Shown: positions 49,418 to 56,843 of the stretch, in pieces
Layout: each line of letters begins with the position of its first letter
Numbering within the stretch: the stretch's first letter is position 1
DNA from: Minwuia sp.
GTDB lineage: Bacteria > Pseudomonadota > Alphaproteobacteria > Minwuiales > Minwuiaceae
Direction of reading: 5' to 3'
Length of the DNA: 56,843 bases
Assembly (NCBI GenBank): GCA_029213165.1
Contig: JARGNO010000006.1
Coordinates: 54,124-110,966, forward strand
Position numbers and translations under genes: made by a program
The notes under the pieces: model-generated
What the model saw: the letters and a program-made list of their open reading frames with translations, nothing else
Told to the model about the DNA's origin: nothing
The model's database searches: none

Positions 49418-49627
49418 ATGGCTACAGGTACAGTGAAATGGTTCAACGGCACCAAGGGTTACGGCTTCATCGCACCCGATGAGGGCGGAAACGACGTGTT
49501 CGTTCACATCAGCGCCGTGGAGCGTGCGGGCATGAACGGCCTGAACGAAGGCGACAAGATCAGCTACGAGATCGAAGTCGACCGCAACCGCGGCAAGTCT
49601 TCCGCAGTGAACCTGCAGGCCGAGTAA
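49418..49627 (+). CDS. Cold-shock domain protein
   Basis: The 69-residue protein starts at ATG 49418. It is a single cold-shock domain: [21 protein letters not shown] carries RNP1 (KGYGFI) and [10 protein letters not shown] carries RNP2 (VFVHI). It binds single-stranded RNA and DNA as a chaperone and may be cold- or growth-induced. The rest ([22 protein letters not shown]) matches alphaproteobacterial CspA proteins. A long leader precedes it and two inverted repeats follow. Confidence 0.96.
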   Translation: MATGTVKWFNGTKGYGFIAPDEGGNDVFVHISAVERAGMNGLNEGDKISYEIEVDRNRGKSSAVNLQAE

Positions 49628-49637
49628 TCATCTGATC

Positions 49638-49665
49638 TGACCCGGTCGCCATGGTGACCGGGTCA
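49638..49665 (+). repeat. Inverted repeat just after the cold-shock gene
   Basis: TGACCCGGTC and GACCGGGTCA are perfect 10-bp arms around a CCATGG-containing loop, starting 11 bp after the stop codon. No T tract follows, so it is more likely a 3' stabilising structure than a terminator; a second hairpin with a T tract comes 30 bp later. Confidence 0.7.
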
Positions 49666-49693
49666 ATCGAATGATGACCTCTGGTCAGGAAAA

Positions 49694-49727
49694 GGCGTCA
49701 GCCCGTCAATCGGGCTGGCGCCTTTTT
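49694..49727 (+). terminator. Rho-independent terminator of the cold-shock gene
   Basis: GGCGTCAGCCCG and CGGGCTGGCGCC form an 11-12-bp stem around a 5-base loop, followed by TTTTTCG. With AAAA on the 5' side it could also work for the leftward monooxygenase gene, though it lies beyond that gene's end. Confidence 0.88.
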
Positions 49728-49764
49728 CGTTTGGGCGGGGGATATGCGGCAATCCTGCGGTTCA

Positions 49765-51573
49765 TCAACGGAACGCCAGGCCCTCGAAGTCACCCTTGTC
49801 GCGCCACTTCCTCAGGTATTTGAAATAGGCGGACGCGCCCGCCGGATAGCCTACCCGCAGTCGGGACTCCGGTGTCGGGTCCTGGCCTTCGTTGTTGTAG
49901 TAGCCGGGGGTGCAGTCCGGTGAAGCACCGACCATGCGCCCCGCGCCGGTCAGCAGCAGATCGATCCAGGCCTGTTCCGACTCCGCTGTCACCTCGATCT
50001 CCGACGCACCGATATCCAGCGCATGCCGGATGATGCTGGCGATGGTGCGACCGGCCTCCGTCAGGTTGTGCGGTATGTTGGAAATCAGGTTCGCGCCCTG
50101 TGTCGGCTGCACGATGAAGGCGTTGGGAAAGCCGTGTGCGTGGACGCCGTGCTTGGTCCGCATTCCCTCCGACCAGTGCTCCGACAACAGCTTGCCATTC
50201 CGTCCCTTCAGATCGAAACCGGCACGCCGACGGTACTCCGTCCCGACCTCGAAGCCGGAAGCATAGATGATGCAGTCGACCGGGTACTCGGTTCCCGCAA
50301 CGACAACGCCGGTTTCCGTGATGCGCTCGACGCCCTTGCCGTCTGTGTCGATCAGATGGGCGCCAGGTTCGTTGAACGCCTGCAGATAGGCATCGTGGAA
50401 GCAGGGACGCTTGCAGAGTTGCCGGTACCAGGCCTTCAGGTTCGCGGCGGTCGCCGGGTCCTCGACGATGGCTTCGGCGCGGGCGCGAATTTCCTCCATC
50501 TTCTCGAAATCCGCATCTTCCCATGCCGCGAGCATGTTCCTGGGCGTGATCTGGTCGGGGGGAAGCTGCATGATCCTGGCGCGTATGCGTCGTGCCAGGT
50601 CGGTCCAGCCGTCCTGAACTAGATCCTCTGATGCCTGGCCGCCGGTCTGATTGTCGGTGAAGTTCTCCAGCCAGCGTTGCTGCCAGCCGGGGGTCGCGAT
50701 CTCCGCGAACCAGTCGGCGTCGATGGGCTGATTGGCGCGAACGTCGACCGAGGACGGGGTGCGCTGAAACACGAACAGTTCCCTGCAGGCACGCGCCAGA
50801 TGCGGCACGCACTGGACCGAGGTCGCACCGGTGCCGATGATCGCCACGCGCTTGTCCGCAAGCTTGTCCATCGCGGCGCCGGATGGATCACCGCCGGTAT
50901 AGTCGTAGTCCCAGCGGCTGGTGTGAAACGAATGACCGGCGAAGCTTTCGATACCGGGAATGCCGGGCAGTTTCGGCACATGCAGCGGGCCTGTTCCCAT
51001 ACCGACGAACTGCGCGGTGAAACAGTCGCCGCGATTGGTCTCGATCCGCCAGCGGGACGTGTCTGCGTCCCATTCCAGGGCCGAGACTTCCGTGTGAAAC
51101 AGGGCATTTTCGTAGAGGCCGAACTGGCGTCCGATACGCTGGCAGTGGGCCAGGATCTCCGGCGCATGGGCGTATTTCTCGGTCGGCATGTGACCGGTTT
51201 CCTCCAGCAGCGGCATGTAGACCATGGAGGCCGTGTCGCATTGCGCGCCGGGATAGCGGTTCCAGTACCAGGTGCCGCCGAAATCGCCGCCCTTCTCGAT
51301 GATCCGGATATCCCTGATCCCCACCTCCGTCAGTCGCGCCCCGGTGACGAGACCGGCGAAGCCCCCGCCGATGAAAGCGAAGGTGACGTGATCCGTCACC
51401 GGCTCACGCTCGGCCCGTGGCGTGTACGGGTCGTCGAGATAATGCGCCAATTGGCCTTTCAACTGCAGGTACTGGTCGTTCCCGTCCGCACGCAGGCGCT
51501 TGTCGCGCTCCTGACGGTATTTCAGACGCAAGGCCTCCCTGTCATACGTCACCTTGCTGCCATCCGCCGCCAT
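49765..51573 (-). CDS. Baeyer-Villiger-type flavin monooxygenase
   Basis: The 602-residue protein has two nucleotide-binding motifs: FIGGGFAGLVTGARL (FAD, about 68-82) and AIIGTGATSVQ (NADPH, about 245-255). Between them is the Baeyer-Villiger fingerprint FxGxxxHxxxWD (Phe211, Gly213, His217, Trp221, Asp222), which separates these enzymes from simple N-oxidising flavin monooxygenases. Reaction: ketone plus oxygen and NADPH to ester or lactone. The N-terminal 60 residues resemble the helical extension of cyclohexanone/acetone-type enzymes. The catabolic genes nearby would hydrolyse and degrade such an ester. Confidence 0.92.
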   Translation of the reverse strand: MAADGSKVTYDREALRLKYRQERDKRLRADGNDQYLQLKGQLAHYLDDPYTPRAEREPVTDHVTFAFIGGGFAGLVTGARLTEVGIRDIRIIEKGGDFGGTWYWNRYPGAQCDTASMVYMPLLEETGHMPTEKYAHAPEILAHCQRIGRQFGLYENALFHTEVSALEWDADTSRWRIETNRGDCFTAQFVGMGTGPLHVPKLPGIPGIESFAGHSFHTSRWDYDYTGGDPSGAAMDKLADKRVAIIGTGATSVQCVPHLARACRELFVFQRTPSSVDVRANQPIDADWFAEIATPGWQQRWLENFTDNQTGGQASEDLVQDGWTDLARRIRARIMQLPPDQITPRNMLAAWEDADFEKMEEIRARAEAIVEDPATAANLKAWYRQLCKRPCFHDAYLQAFNEPGAHLIDTDGKGVERITETGVVVAGTEYPVDCIIYASGFEVGTEYRRRAGFDLKGRNGKLLSEHWSEGMRTKHGVHAHGFPNAFIVQPTQGANLISNIPHNLTEAGRTIASIIRHALDIGASEIEVTAESEQAWIDLLLTGAGRMVGASPDCTPGYYNNEGQDPTPESRLRVGYPAGASAYFKYLRKWRDKGDFEGLAFR

Positions 51574-51812
51574 GCCGCGCTCTCCCTGGAAAATCCTGCT
51601 CCGGCACTTTCCTGCGACCGGTCCGTCAGTTCAAGGCCCGCTGGCGGGATCACGCGCGCTTGCGCCGGACTTTCCTTTCCGTTGCGGGTGGCTAGATCAG
51701 ACGGTGGCCGCTTCACGACAGGCGCGCCGTTTGCCACAATGAGTGCCTCTCCTGGGGAGTGAGCGGAGAAGAAGCCGCGGTTACCCGAATTCAGAATGAA
51801 AGATGTCACACG

Positions 51813-52688
51813 ATGAATGATGCAACGTCCTATACGCCGCCGAAGGTCTGGAAGTGGGAACAGGAAAACGGCGGCGCGTTCGCCAACATCAACCGCCCCA
51901 TCGCCGGTCCGACCCATGACAAGGAACTGCCCGTCGGCAAGCATCCGCTGCAGCTCTATTCCTTGGCCACCCCGAACGGTGTCAAGGTGACGGTGCTGCT
52001 GGAGGAACTGCTGGCCAAGGGTCACACGGGTGCTGAATATGATGCCTGGCTGGTGAAGATCCGGGACGGCGAGCAGTTCGGCAGCGGCTTCGTCGGTGCC
52101 AATCCGAATTCCAAGATTCCGGCGCTGGTGGACCACAGCACGCCGACGCCGACACGGGTCTTCGAATCCGGCTCCATCCTGCTCTATCTGGCGGAGAAGT
52201 TCGGTGAGTTCCTGCCGAAGGATCCGGCGAAGCGGACGGAGACCCTGAACTGGCTGTTCTGGCAGATGGGCAGCGCGCCCTATCTGGGCGGCGGTTTCGG
52301 GCATTTCTATGCCTACGCCCCGGTGAAGATCGAATATTGCATCGACCGCTTCGCGATGGAGGTGAAGCGTCAGCTCGACGTGCTGGACCGTCAGCTTGCC
52401 GACAACGAGTACATCGCCGGTGACGAGTACACGATTGCCGACATGGCGATCTGGCCCTGGTACGGCGCGGTGATCAACAATGCGGTCTATGAGGCGGCGG
52501 AGTTCCTGGACGCGTCATCCTACAAGAACATGGTGCGCTGGACCAAGCAGATCGGGCAGCGTGCGGCCGTGAAGCGGGGCCGCATGGTCAATCGCGCCAT
52601 GGGCGAGCCGTCCTCCCAGTTGCGCGAACGCCATGACGCCAGCGACTTCGAGACGAAGACCCAGGACAAGATCGAAGCCGCAAGCTGA
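51813..52688 (+). CDS. yghU: YghU-type glutathione-dependent disulfide-bond oxidoreductase (GST fold)
   Basis: The 291-residue protein starts at ATG 51813. The order is that of YghU/YfcG: an N-terminal extension PPKVWKWEQENGGAFANINRP, the thioredoxin-like domain with LYSLATPNGVKVTVLLEEL and NPNSKIPALVDHSTPTP, ESGSILLYLAEKFG for glutathione binding, and the helical GST domain with WQMGSAPYLGGGFGHFYAYAP. Members reduce disulfides and organic peroxides using two glutathiones rather than transferring glutathione. It is divergent from the Baeyer-Villiger gene and may protect against by-products. Confidence 0.93.
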   Translation: MNDATSYTPPKVWKWEQENGGAFANINRPIAGPTHDKELPVGKHPLQLYSLATPNGVKVTVLLEELLAKGHTGAEYDAWLVKIRDGEQFGSGFVGANPNSKIPALVDHSTPTPTRVFESGSILLYLAEKFGEFLPKDPAKRTETLNWLFWQMGSAPYLGGGFGHFYAYAPVKIEYCIDRFAMEVKRQLDVLDRQLADNEYIAGDEYTIADMAIWPWYGAVINNAVYEAAEFLDASSYKNMVRWTKQIGQRAAVKRGRMVNRAMGEPSSQLRERHDASDFETKTQDKIEAAS

Positions 52689-52705
52689 ACCAATGCCTCC
52701 GGCCT

Positions 52706-52739
52706 TCCGTCATCCCGGCCCTGACGCCGGGATGACGGA
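52706..52739. repeat. REP-like intergenic palindrome
   Basis: TCCGTCATCCCGGC and GCCGGGATGACGGA are perfect 14-bp arms around a 6-base loop, in the 65-bp gap between two converging genes. No T tract follows on either side. Dispersed palindromes of this CGTCATCCCGGC type are common in alphaproteobacterial intergenic DNA; this is the only copy I see here. Confidence 0.7.
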
Positions 52740-52753
52740 TCGGCGACCGGTCA

Positions 52754-53707
52754 TCAGTCGCTGATCACCCGTACCGGTGCGCCGTCGATGAAGGCGAGGA
52801 TGTTTTCCAGCATCTTCTCGTGAAACATCTGCCAGGTATCATCCGAGACATAACCCACGTGGGGCGTCAGGATCACGTTGGGTGCCTTTCGGATCGGGTC
52901 GTCGGCTGGCAGGGGTTCGTGCGCAAACACATCGATCCCGGCACCGGACAGGGCACCTGACTCCAGCGCGGCGATCATCGCCGGCACATCGATGATGGGG
53001 CCGCGCGAGGTATTGATCAGGGTCGCGCCCGGTTTCATCCGGCTGATCGCGGCTGCATCCAGCAGTCCCTCCGTCCGCTCCGACAGCCGGACATGCACCG
53101 ACACGTGATCGGAACCGGACAGCAACTCCTCGAACGAAACACGTTTCACGCCCACTTCCGCTGCGCGGGATTCGGTCAGGTTCGTGCTCCAGGCCAGGAC
53201 GTTCATGCCAAAGGCCTGGGCATAACCCGCCACGCGCGCCCCCAGCTTGCCGAGCCCGATGAGGCCAAGCGTGGTGCCCGACAGGCTGTGCCCGATCTGC
53301 TGCGGTTGCCAGCCGCCGCCGGACAGCGCCGCCATCTGCTGCGGCATGCGTCGTGCCAGCATCAGCAGCAGGGTGAAGGTCAGTTCCGCTGTCGGGTGGC
53401 CCGGCCCCTCCGTACCGCATACGGTGATGCTGCGGGCGTTGGCCGCTTCCATGTCGATGGCGGCATTCCACATGCCCGTGGTCACGATCAGTTTCAGGCC
53501 GGGCAGGCGCTGCATCAGTGCCGCCGTGATCGGCGTGCGTTCCCGCATCACGCACAGGATCTCCACATCACCCAGCCGGGCGGCGAGAACATCCGGGTCG
53601 GGAATGTTCTCGTTCACCACCACCAGCTCGGCCTGCGGTGGCAGGCGGCTCCAGTCAGCGTAGCTGCGGGCGACATTCTGGTAGTCGTCGAGGATGGCGA
53701 TCTTCAT
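52754..53707 (-). CDS. D-2-hydroxyacid dehydrogenase (NAD-dependent)
   Basis: The 317-residue protein starts at ATG 53707. The NAD-binding loop GLIGLGKLGARV is at 148-159, and the catalytic triad of D-hydroxyacid dehydrogenases is present as Arg235 (NTSRGPIID), Glu264 (FAHEPLP) and His283 (LTPHVGY). It would interconvert a 2-oxoacid and a D-2-hydroxyacid. There is no C-terminal ACT domain, so it is not a regulated SerA. Substrate is unknown. It is divergent from the DUF35 gene. Confidence 0.9.
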   Translation of the reverse strand: MKIAILDDYQNVARSYADWSRLPPQAELVVVNENIPDPDVLAARLGDVEILCVMRERTPITAALMQRLPGLKLIVTTGMWNAAIDMEAANARSITVCGTEGPGHPTAELTFTLLLMLARRMPQQMAALSGGGWQPQQIGHSLSGTTLGLIGLGKLGARVAGYAQAFGMNVLAWSTNLTESRAAEVGVKRVSFEELLSGSDHVSVHVRLSERTEGLLDAAAISRMKPGATLINTSRGPIIDVPAMIAALESGALSGAGIDVFAHEPLPADDPIRKAPNVILTPHVGYVSDDTWQMFHEKMLENILAFIDGAPVRVISD

Positions 53708-53840
53708 GCTGGCTGTTCCTCCCTGTCTGGCCGGGTCATGGCAATCATGACCACAAGGGTAACATGCGCGCGCTGCCATTGTGCTGTCTGTCCCCTTGAG
53801 TCACTGTCATCGCAGGTCCAGTCAATCCGGGGAGGGAACG

Positions 53841-54218
53841 ATGACCGAAGAACTGTCCGGTATCAGGCCGGAGCAGGAATACCGCGCGCATCTGGCCGAA
53901 GGGCGTTTCATGCTGCTGCGCAGCCGCTCCAGCGGGCGTTGCATGTTCTATCCCCGCGTGGCCGAGCCCGTGACGGGCAACACCGACCTGGAATGGGTCG
54001 CCGCATCGGGCCGTGGCACGGTCTATTCGACGACTGCCATAGGCCAGCGCCCGCCGACACCGTCCTACAATGTCGCGCTGATCGACCTGGAGGAAGGTCC
54101 GCGCATGATGAGCCGGGTCGAGGGACTGGCGGCAGAGGACGTGCAGATCGGCATGGCCGTTCAGGCAAGGGTGGCGGACGAGGACGGGACACCCATCGTC
54201 GTCTTCGACCCCGCCTGA
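53841..54218 (+). CDS. DUF35 OB-fold protein without the zinc-ribbon cysteines
   Basis: The 125-residue protein starts at ATG 53841 after GGGGAGGGA. The OB domain is clear (LEWVAASGRGTVYSTTAIG, YNVALIDLEEGPRMMSRVEG). The N-terminal rubredoxin-like zinc ribbon usually has two CxxC pairs around PPR; here the places read LRSRSSGRCMFYPRVAEPVTGN, so all four ligands are gone and only one stray Cys remains. DUF35 proteins bind acyl-CoA next to thiolase-like partners and often form a complex with them. The thiolase gene follows after 28 bp. Confidence 0.88.
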   Translation: MTEELSGIRPEQEYRAHLAEGRFMLLRSRSSGRCMFYPRVAEPVTGNTDLEWVAASGRGTVYSTTAIGQRPPTPSYNVALIDLEEGPRMMSRVEGLAAEDVQIGMAVQARVADEDGTPIVVFDPA

Positions 54219-54246
54219 ACGCCGCCTTGAGCCTGAGGATCGGATC

Positions 54247-55398
54247 ATGAATGGATTTCCGCGCGGCAAGACCGCAATCACTGGCGCCGCCACCTTCGGC
54301 ATCGGGCGCAACCCCGGCCTGAGCAGCATGGACATTGCCGTGAACGCCAGCATCCGCGCCCTGCGCGATGCGGGTATCACACCCGGTGATGTTGACGCCC
54401 TGTTCATCTGTCTGCCGGACAACTTCCTGTCCGGTCTGACGTTCGCGGAGTATCTCGGCATCCAGCCGAAGATCACGGAGAACAACCGGACTGGTGGCTC
54501 CGCCTTCCTGACGCACCTGCAGTCAGCCTGTCTGGCCCTCGATGCCGGTCTGTGCGACGTGGCGCTGATCGCCTATGGCAGCAACCAGTTGTCGGGTGCG
54601 GGCAAGCTGGTGACGCCAAGCGGTGCCGACCCCTACGAAGGCCCCTACAGGCCGCGCCTGCCTGTCAGCGCCTATGCGCTGGCCGCCGCGCGTCACATGC
54701 ACGAATACGGCACCACGGCTGAGCAACTGGCCGAAGTCGCCGTCTCCGCCCGGCAATGGGCCAACCTGAACCCCGACGCCCACATGCAGGGCGAACTGAC
54801 GGTGGATGATGTGTTGCAGGCGCGCCGCGTCTCCACGCCTCTGGGTGTGCGGGACTGCTGTCTGGTGACGGATGGCGGTGCGGCAATCGTCGTCACCCGC
54901 GCTGACAGGGCGAAGGACCATACGTCGAAGCCTGCCTATGTGCTCGGCGCGGCGGCGGCGACGTTCCACCACAATATCTCGCAGATGCCGGACCTGACGG
55001 TCACTGCGGCCTCGGAGAGCGGTCCGGCGGCCTTTGCCCAGGCAGGCGTCGGCACGAAGGACATTGATGTCGTTGAACTCTACGACGCCTTCACCATCAA
55101 CCCGGTCCTGTTCATGGAGGATCTGGGATTCTGCGCAAAGGGGGAAGGCGGGGCCTTCTTCGAAAACGGCCATACCGCCCCCGGCGGTGCGCAGCCCGTG
55201 AACACCAACGGCGGCGGCCTTTCCTGCGTCCATCCCGGCATGTACGGGTTGTTCACCCTGGTGGAGGCCGTGCAGCAGATCACCGGTGTTGCCGGGGCCC
55301 GCCAGGTCGAGGGCGCGAAACTGGCTCTCGCCCATGGCAGCGGCGGTTACCTGTCCAGCCAGGTGACGGCAATTCTGGGAACGGAAGAGACCCTCTGA
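54247..55398 (+). CDS. Thiolase-family protein lacking the nucleophile Cys
   Basis: The 383-residue protein starts at ATG 54247. It has the SCP2-type thiolase fold: TGAATFGIGRNPGLSSMDI, DVDALFICLPDN, VVELYDAFTINPVLFMEDLGF and the late GGGLSCVHPGMYG with Cys and His. The usual nucleophile motif near residue 84 (a Cys followed by SG) is TGGSAFL here. Members of this branch, such as the Ltp2 steroid aldolase, work with a DUF35 partner and cleave by retro-aldol rather than thiolysis. Chain-shortening of an acyl-CoA is a fair guess; the substrate is not known. Confidence 0.85.
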   Translation: MNGFPRGKTAITGAATFGIGRNPGLSSMDIAVNASIRALRDAGITPGDVDALFICLPDNFLSGLTFAEYLGIQPKITENNRTGGSAFLTHLQSACLALDAGLCDVALIAYGSNQLSGAGKLVTPSGADPYEGPYRPRLPVSAYALAAARHMHEYGTTAEQLAEVAVSARQWANLNPDAHMQGELTVDDVLQARRVSTPLGVRDCCLVTDGGAAIVVTRADRAKDHTSKPAYVLGAAAATFHHNISQMPDLTVTAASESGPAAFAQAGVGTKDIDVVELYDAFTINPVLFMEDLGFCAKGEGGAFFENGHTAPGGAQPVNTNGGGLSCVHPGMYGLFTLVEAVQQITGVAGARQVEGAKLALAHGSGGYLSSQVTAILGTEETL

Positions 55399-55421
55399 CC
55401 CGAGAGGTGAAGGTCTCTTCC
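55383..55421. terminator. Inverted repeat between the converging thiolase and crotonase genes
   Basis: GGAAGAGACC and GGTCTCTTCC are perfect 10-bp arms, with an inner CTCT/AGAG pair. The first arm lies in the last codons of the thiolase gene and the second just before the crotonase stop. It has no T tract, so bidirectional termination is inferred from place and strength only. Confidence 0.4.
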
Positions 55422-55431
55422 TGTCCTGCTC

Positions 55432-56208
55432 TCAACGCCCCTTGAAGTTCGGGACGCGGCGTTCGGCGGTGGCCTTGATGCCTTCGCCGAAGTCTTCCGT
55501 GGTGCGCAGCTTGTCCTGAATGGCAAGTTCGTGGTCGGTCGCGGCCTTGACCCGTTCGGCCAGTCCCTTGCGCATGGTCGCGCGGGTCTCCAGAACGCCC
55601 AGTGGCGAGTTCTCGGCGATTTCCGCAGCCAGTTCCATGGCGGCTTCGCGCAGTTTCTCCTGGGGCACCAGCACATCGACCAGCCCCATCTCCGCCGCTT
55701 CCTCGCCCTTGATGCGGCGGGAGGTGTAGAACATCAGGTTGGCCTTCGATGTGCCGATGACTTCCGGCAGCGTCGTGGTCAGGCCGAAGCCGGGATGGAA
55801 GCCGAGCCGGGTGAAGTTGGCGGCAAAGCGTGCCTCCGGACAGGCAACGCGGAAGTCCGGCATCATGGCCAGACCCAGACCACCGCCGATGGCCGCACCC
55901 TGGATGGCACCGATCACCGGCTTCGGTGTGCGGAACAGGCGCACCGCCTCCTGATAAAGGTTGCCGCCCTTGCCGATGTTCTTGCTGTCATCGCCGCTGA
56001 AGTCGGCACCGGCACAGAATGACTTGCCCTGCGCGCAGAGCACGATGGCGCGGCAGTCGGCCTCCTGCCCCAGATCCTCGAAACTGTCGGCGATGGCCCC
56101 GATCAGTTCGAAGTTGAAGAAATTGTGCGGCGGACGCTGGATCTCCACCACAGCGACGTGGTTCTCCAGCGTGACGCCCAGTTCCGGATAGTTTCCGTAT
56201 GCAGTCAT
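55432..56208 (-). CDS. Enoyl-CoA hydratase/isomerase family protein with altered active site
   Basis: The 258-residue protein starts at ATG 56208, 6 bases after GGGGAGG. The crotonase fold and oxyanion-hole loops are present (CAQGKSFCAGADF and AIQGAAIGGGLGLAMMPDFRVA). The two catalytic Glu residues of hydratases (144 and 164 in rat crotonase) align with Phe132 (NFTRLGFHPG) and Leu158 (KANLMFYT). It therefore cannot be a standard hydratase; isomerase, hydrolase, C-C lyase or decarboxylase reactions are options. It follows the acyl-CoA synthetase gene after 42 bp on the same strand, so its substrate is probably that enzyme's product. Confidence 0.85.
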   Translation of the reverse strand: MTAYGNYPELGVTLENHVAVVEIQRPPHNFFNFELIGAIADSFEDLGQEADCRAIVLCAQGKSFCAGADFSGDDSKNIGKGGNLYQEAVRLFRTPKPVIGAIQGAAIGGGLGLAMMPDFRVACPEARFAANFTRLGFHPGFGLTTTLPEVIGTSKANLMFYTSRRIKGEEAAEMGLVDVLVPQEKLREAAMELAAEIAENSPLGVLETRATMRKGLAERVKAATDHELAIQDKLRTTEDFGEGIKATAERRVPNFKGR

Positions 56209-56250
56209 GTTCTTCCTCCCCAAAATCCTGTTGTCGTGCGTCGCCCCGTA

Positions 56251-56843
56251 TCAGGACGCCTTCGAGAATCGATCCCCCTTCAGGCGGATGCCCGCAGCCT
56301 CCCGATCCCATGTATCGGGCGTCACCGCTTCTTCCCGCAGCATGGCCTTCTGGACCTTTGCGGTCGGTGTCTTCGGCAGTTCATCGACGATGCGGACGTA
56401 GCGGGGCACCATGAAATGCGCCATGCGCGGGCGCAGGAACTCGATCAGGTCGACGGGATCGATTGTCTGACCCTCGACCGGTGCGACAACGACCATCACC
56501 TCGTCTTCGCTCATCTCGTTCGGGACTGCGATGGCGGCAACCTCGCGCACTGCCGGATGGGCACCCACGTCAGCCTCCACCTCGAAGGAAGAGATGTTTT
56601 CGCCGCGACGGCGGATCGCGTCCTTGATCCGGTCAACGAAGTAGAAATTGCCTTCCGCGTCCATGCGGAATGCGTCACCGGTATGGAACCAGCCGTTCCG
56701 CCAGGCCTTCGCCGTGGCTTCCGCGTTGTTGTAATAGCCGGAGTTCATGCCCCAGGGCCGGTCGGTGCGGATCATCATCTCGCCGATCTCCCCCTCCGGC
56801 ACCTCGCAGTCGTTGTCATCCACCAGCCGGACCTCGACGCCAT
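56251..56843 (-). CDS. AMP-dependent acyl-CoA synthetase, C-terminal part (5' end beyond window)
   Basis: The frame is open to the end of the window and stops at 56251, so about 197 C-terminal residues are seen. They include EIGEMMIRTDRPWGMNSGYY, the GWFHTGDAF core, VDRIKDAIRRRGENISSFEVE (hinge and C-terminal domain) and the catalytic Lys in ELPKTPTAKVQKAML. The match is to CaiC/crotonobetaine-type or similar acyl-CoA synthetases. It makes acyl-AMP then the CoA ester. The crotonase gene follows on the same strand, making a two-gene unit. Confidence 0.88.
   Translation of the reverse strand, partial: GVEVRLVDDNDCEVPEGEIGEMMIRTDRPWGMNSGYYNNAEATAKAWRNGWFHTGDAFRMDAEGNFYFVDRIKDAIRRRGENISSFEVEADVGAHPAVREVAAIAVPNEMSEDEVMVVVAPVEGQTIDPVDLIEFLRPRMAHFMVPRYVRIVDELPKTPTAKVQKAMLREEAVTPDTWDREAAGIRLKGDRFSKAS

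Noticed and set aside
1-56843. tRNA or rRNA genes, insertion sequences, integrases, phage genes or a restriction or defence island
   Set aside because: No cloverleaf, transposase, integrase, phage structural or nuclease/methylase gene was seen on either strand, and base composition is even apart from the short AT-rich promoter near 38.95 kb.

Overview
The window looks like chromosomal DNA of a GC-rich, flagellated, aerobic alphaproteobacterium, most likely Rhodospirillales-like. The lineage call rests on the FliX/FlgI pair (FliX is known from alphaproteobacteria), an RNase E with an acidic insertion in its S1 domain, a non-pyrrolysine MttB with an Arg/Gly-rich N-terminus, and dense GTG/TTG/ATG starts with strong GGAGG-type ribosome sites. 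I see 59 protein genes, two of them cut by the window ends, plus one probable gene remnant. I see no tRNA, rRNA, CRISPR, insertion sequence or prophage.

Layout. 1-2.6 kb: a glycine-zipper lipoprotein and small accessory genes. 2.6-5.6 kb: HAD dehalogenase, luciferase-like monooxygenase and an alpha/beta hydrolase. 5.5-8.9 kb: a corrinoid methyltransferase module (DUF1638, corrinoid protein, MttB). 9-11.4 kb: a BI-1 family membrane protein and an MlrC-type peptidase. 11.4-15.4 kb: a tightly coupled leftward operon with an MBL hydrolase, a NicX-like ring-cleavage dioxygenase, an alpha/beta hydrolase and an acyl-CoA-dehydrogenase-like flavoprotein. 15.6-22.4 kb: a complete LIV-type ABC importer with an acyl-CoA ligase embedded in it. 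22.5-26.8 kb: hydrolases, DUF6134, SDR and NTF2 proteins. 26.9-38.4 kb: a conserved core of asd, rne, amidase, PBP1A, dksA, fliX, flgI, flgJ-like and flgN-like genes. 38.4-46.5 kb: accessory genes, including a flavin nitroreductase with its MarR regulator, truncated hemoglobin with DUF1971, and DJ-1/PfpI with a phosphotriesterase-like hydrolase. 46.6-49.6 kb: an SxtJ/DUF5989/carbamoyltransferase trio and a cold-shock gene. 49.8-56.8 kb: catabolic genes (Baeyer-Villiger monooxygenase, YghU-type GST, D-2-hydroxyacid dehydrogenase, DUF35, thiolase, crotonase, acyl-CoA synthetase).

How it works together. The accessory part suggests an organism that lives on carboxylates, methylated amines and ring compounds. 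It imports acids and activates them to CoA esters, demethylates quaternary amines through a corrinoid relay, and opens rings with dioxygenase or monooxygenase plus hydrolase pairs. Several enzymes keep their fold but lack the textbook catalytic residues: the acyl-CoA dehydrogenase, thiolase and crotonase, and the DUF35 protein has no zinc cysteines. These may be specialised rather than housekeeping beta-oxidation enzymes.

The best candidates for new biology are the NicX-like operon, the MttB/corrinoid/DUF1638 module, the zinc-less DUF35 with the cysteine-less thiolase, the SxtJ/DUF5989/carbamoyltransferase trio, and the tandem palindromic operator in front of the nitroreductase/MarR pair. No function here has been tested; all calls come from reading the sequence.
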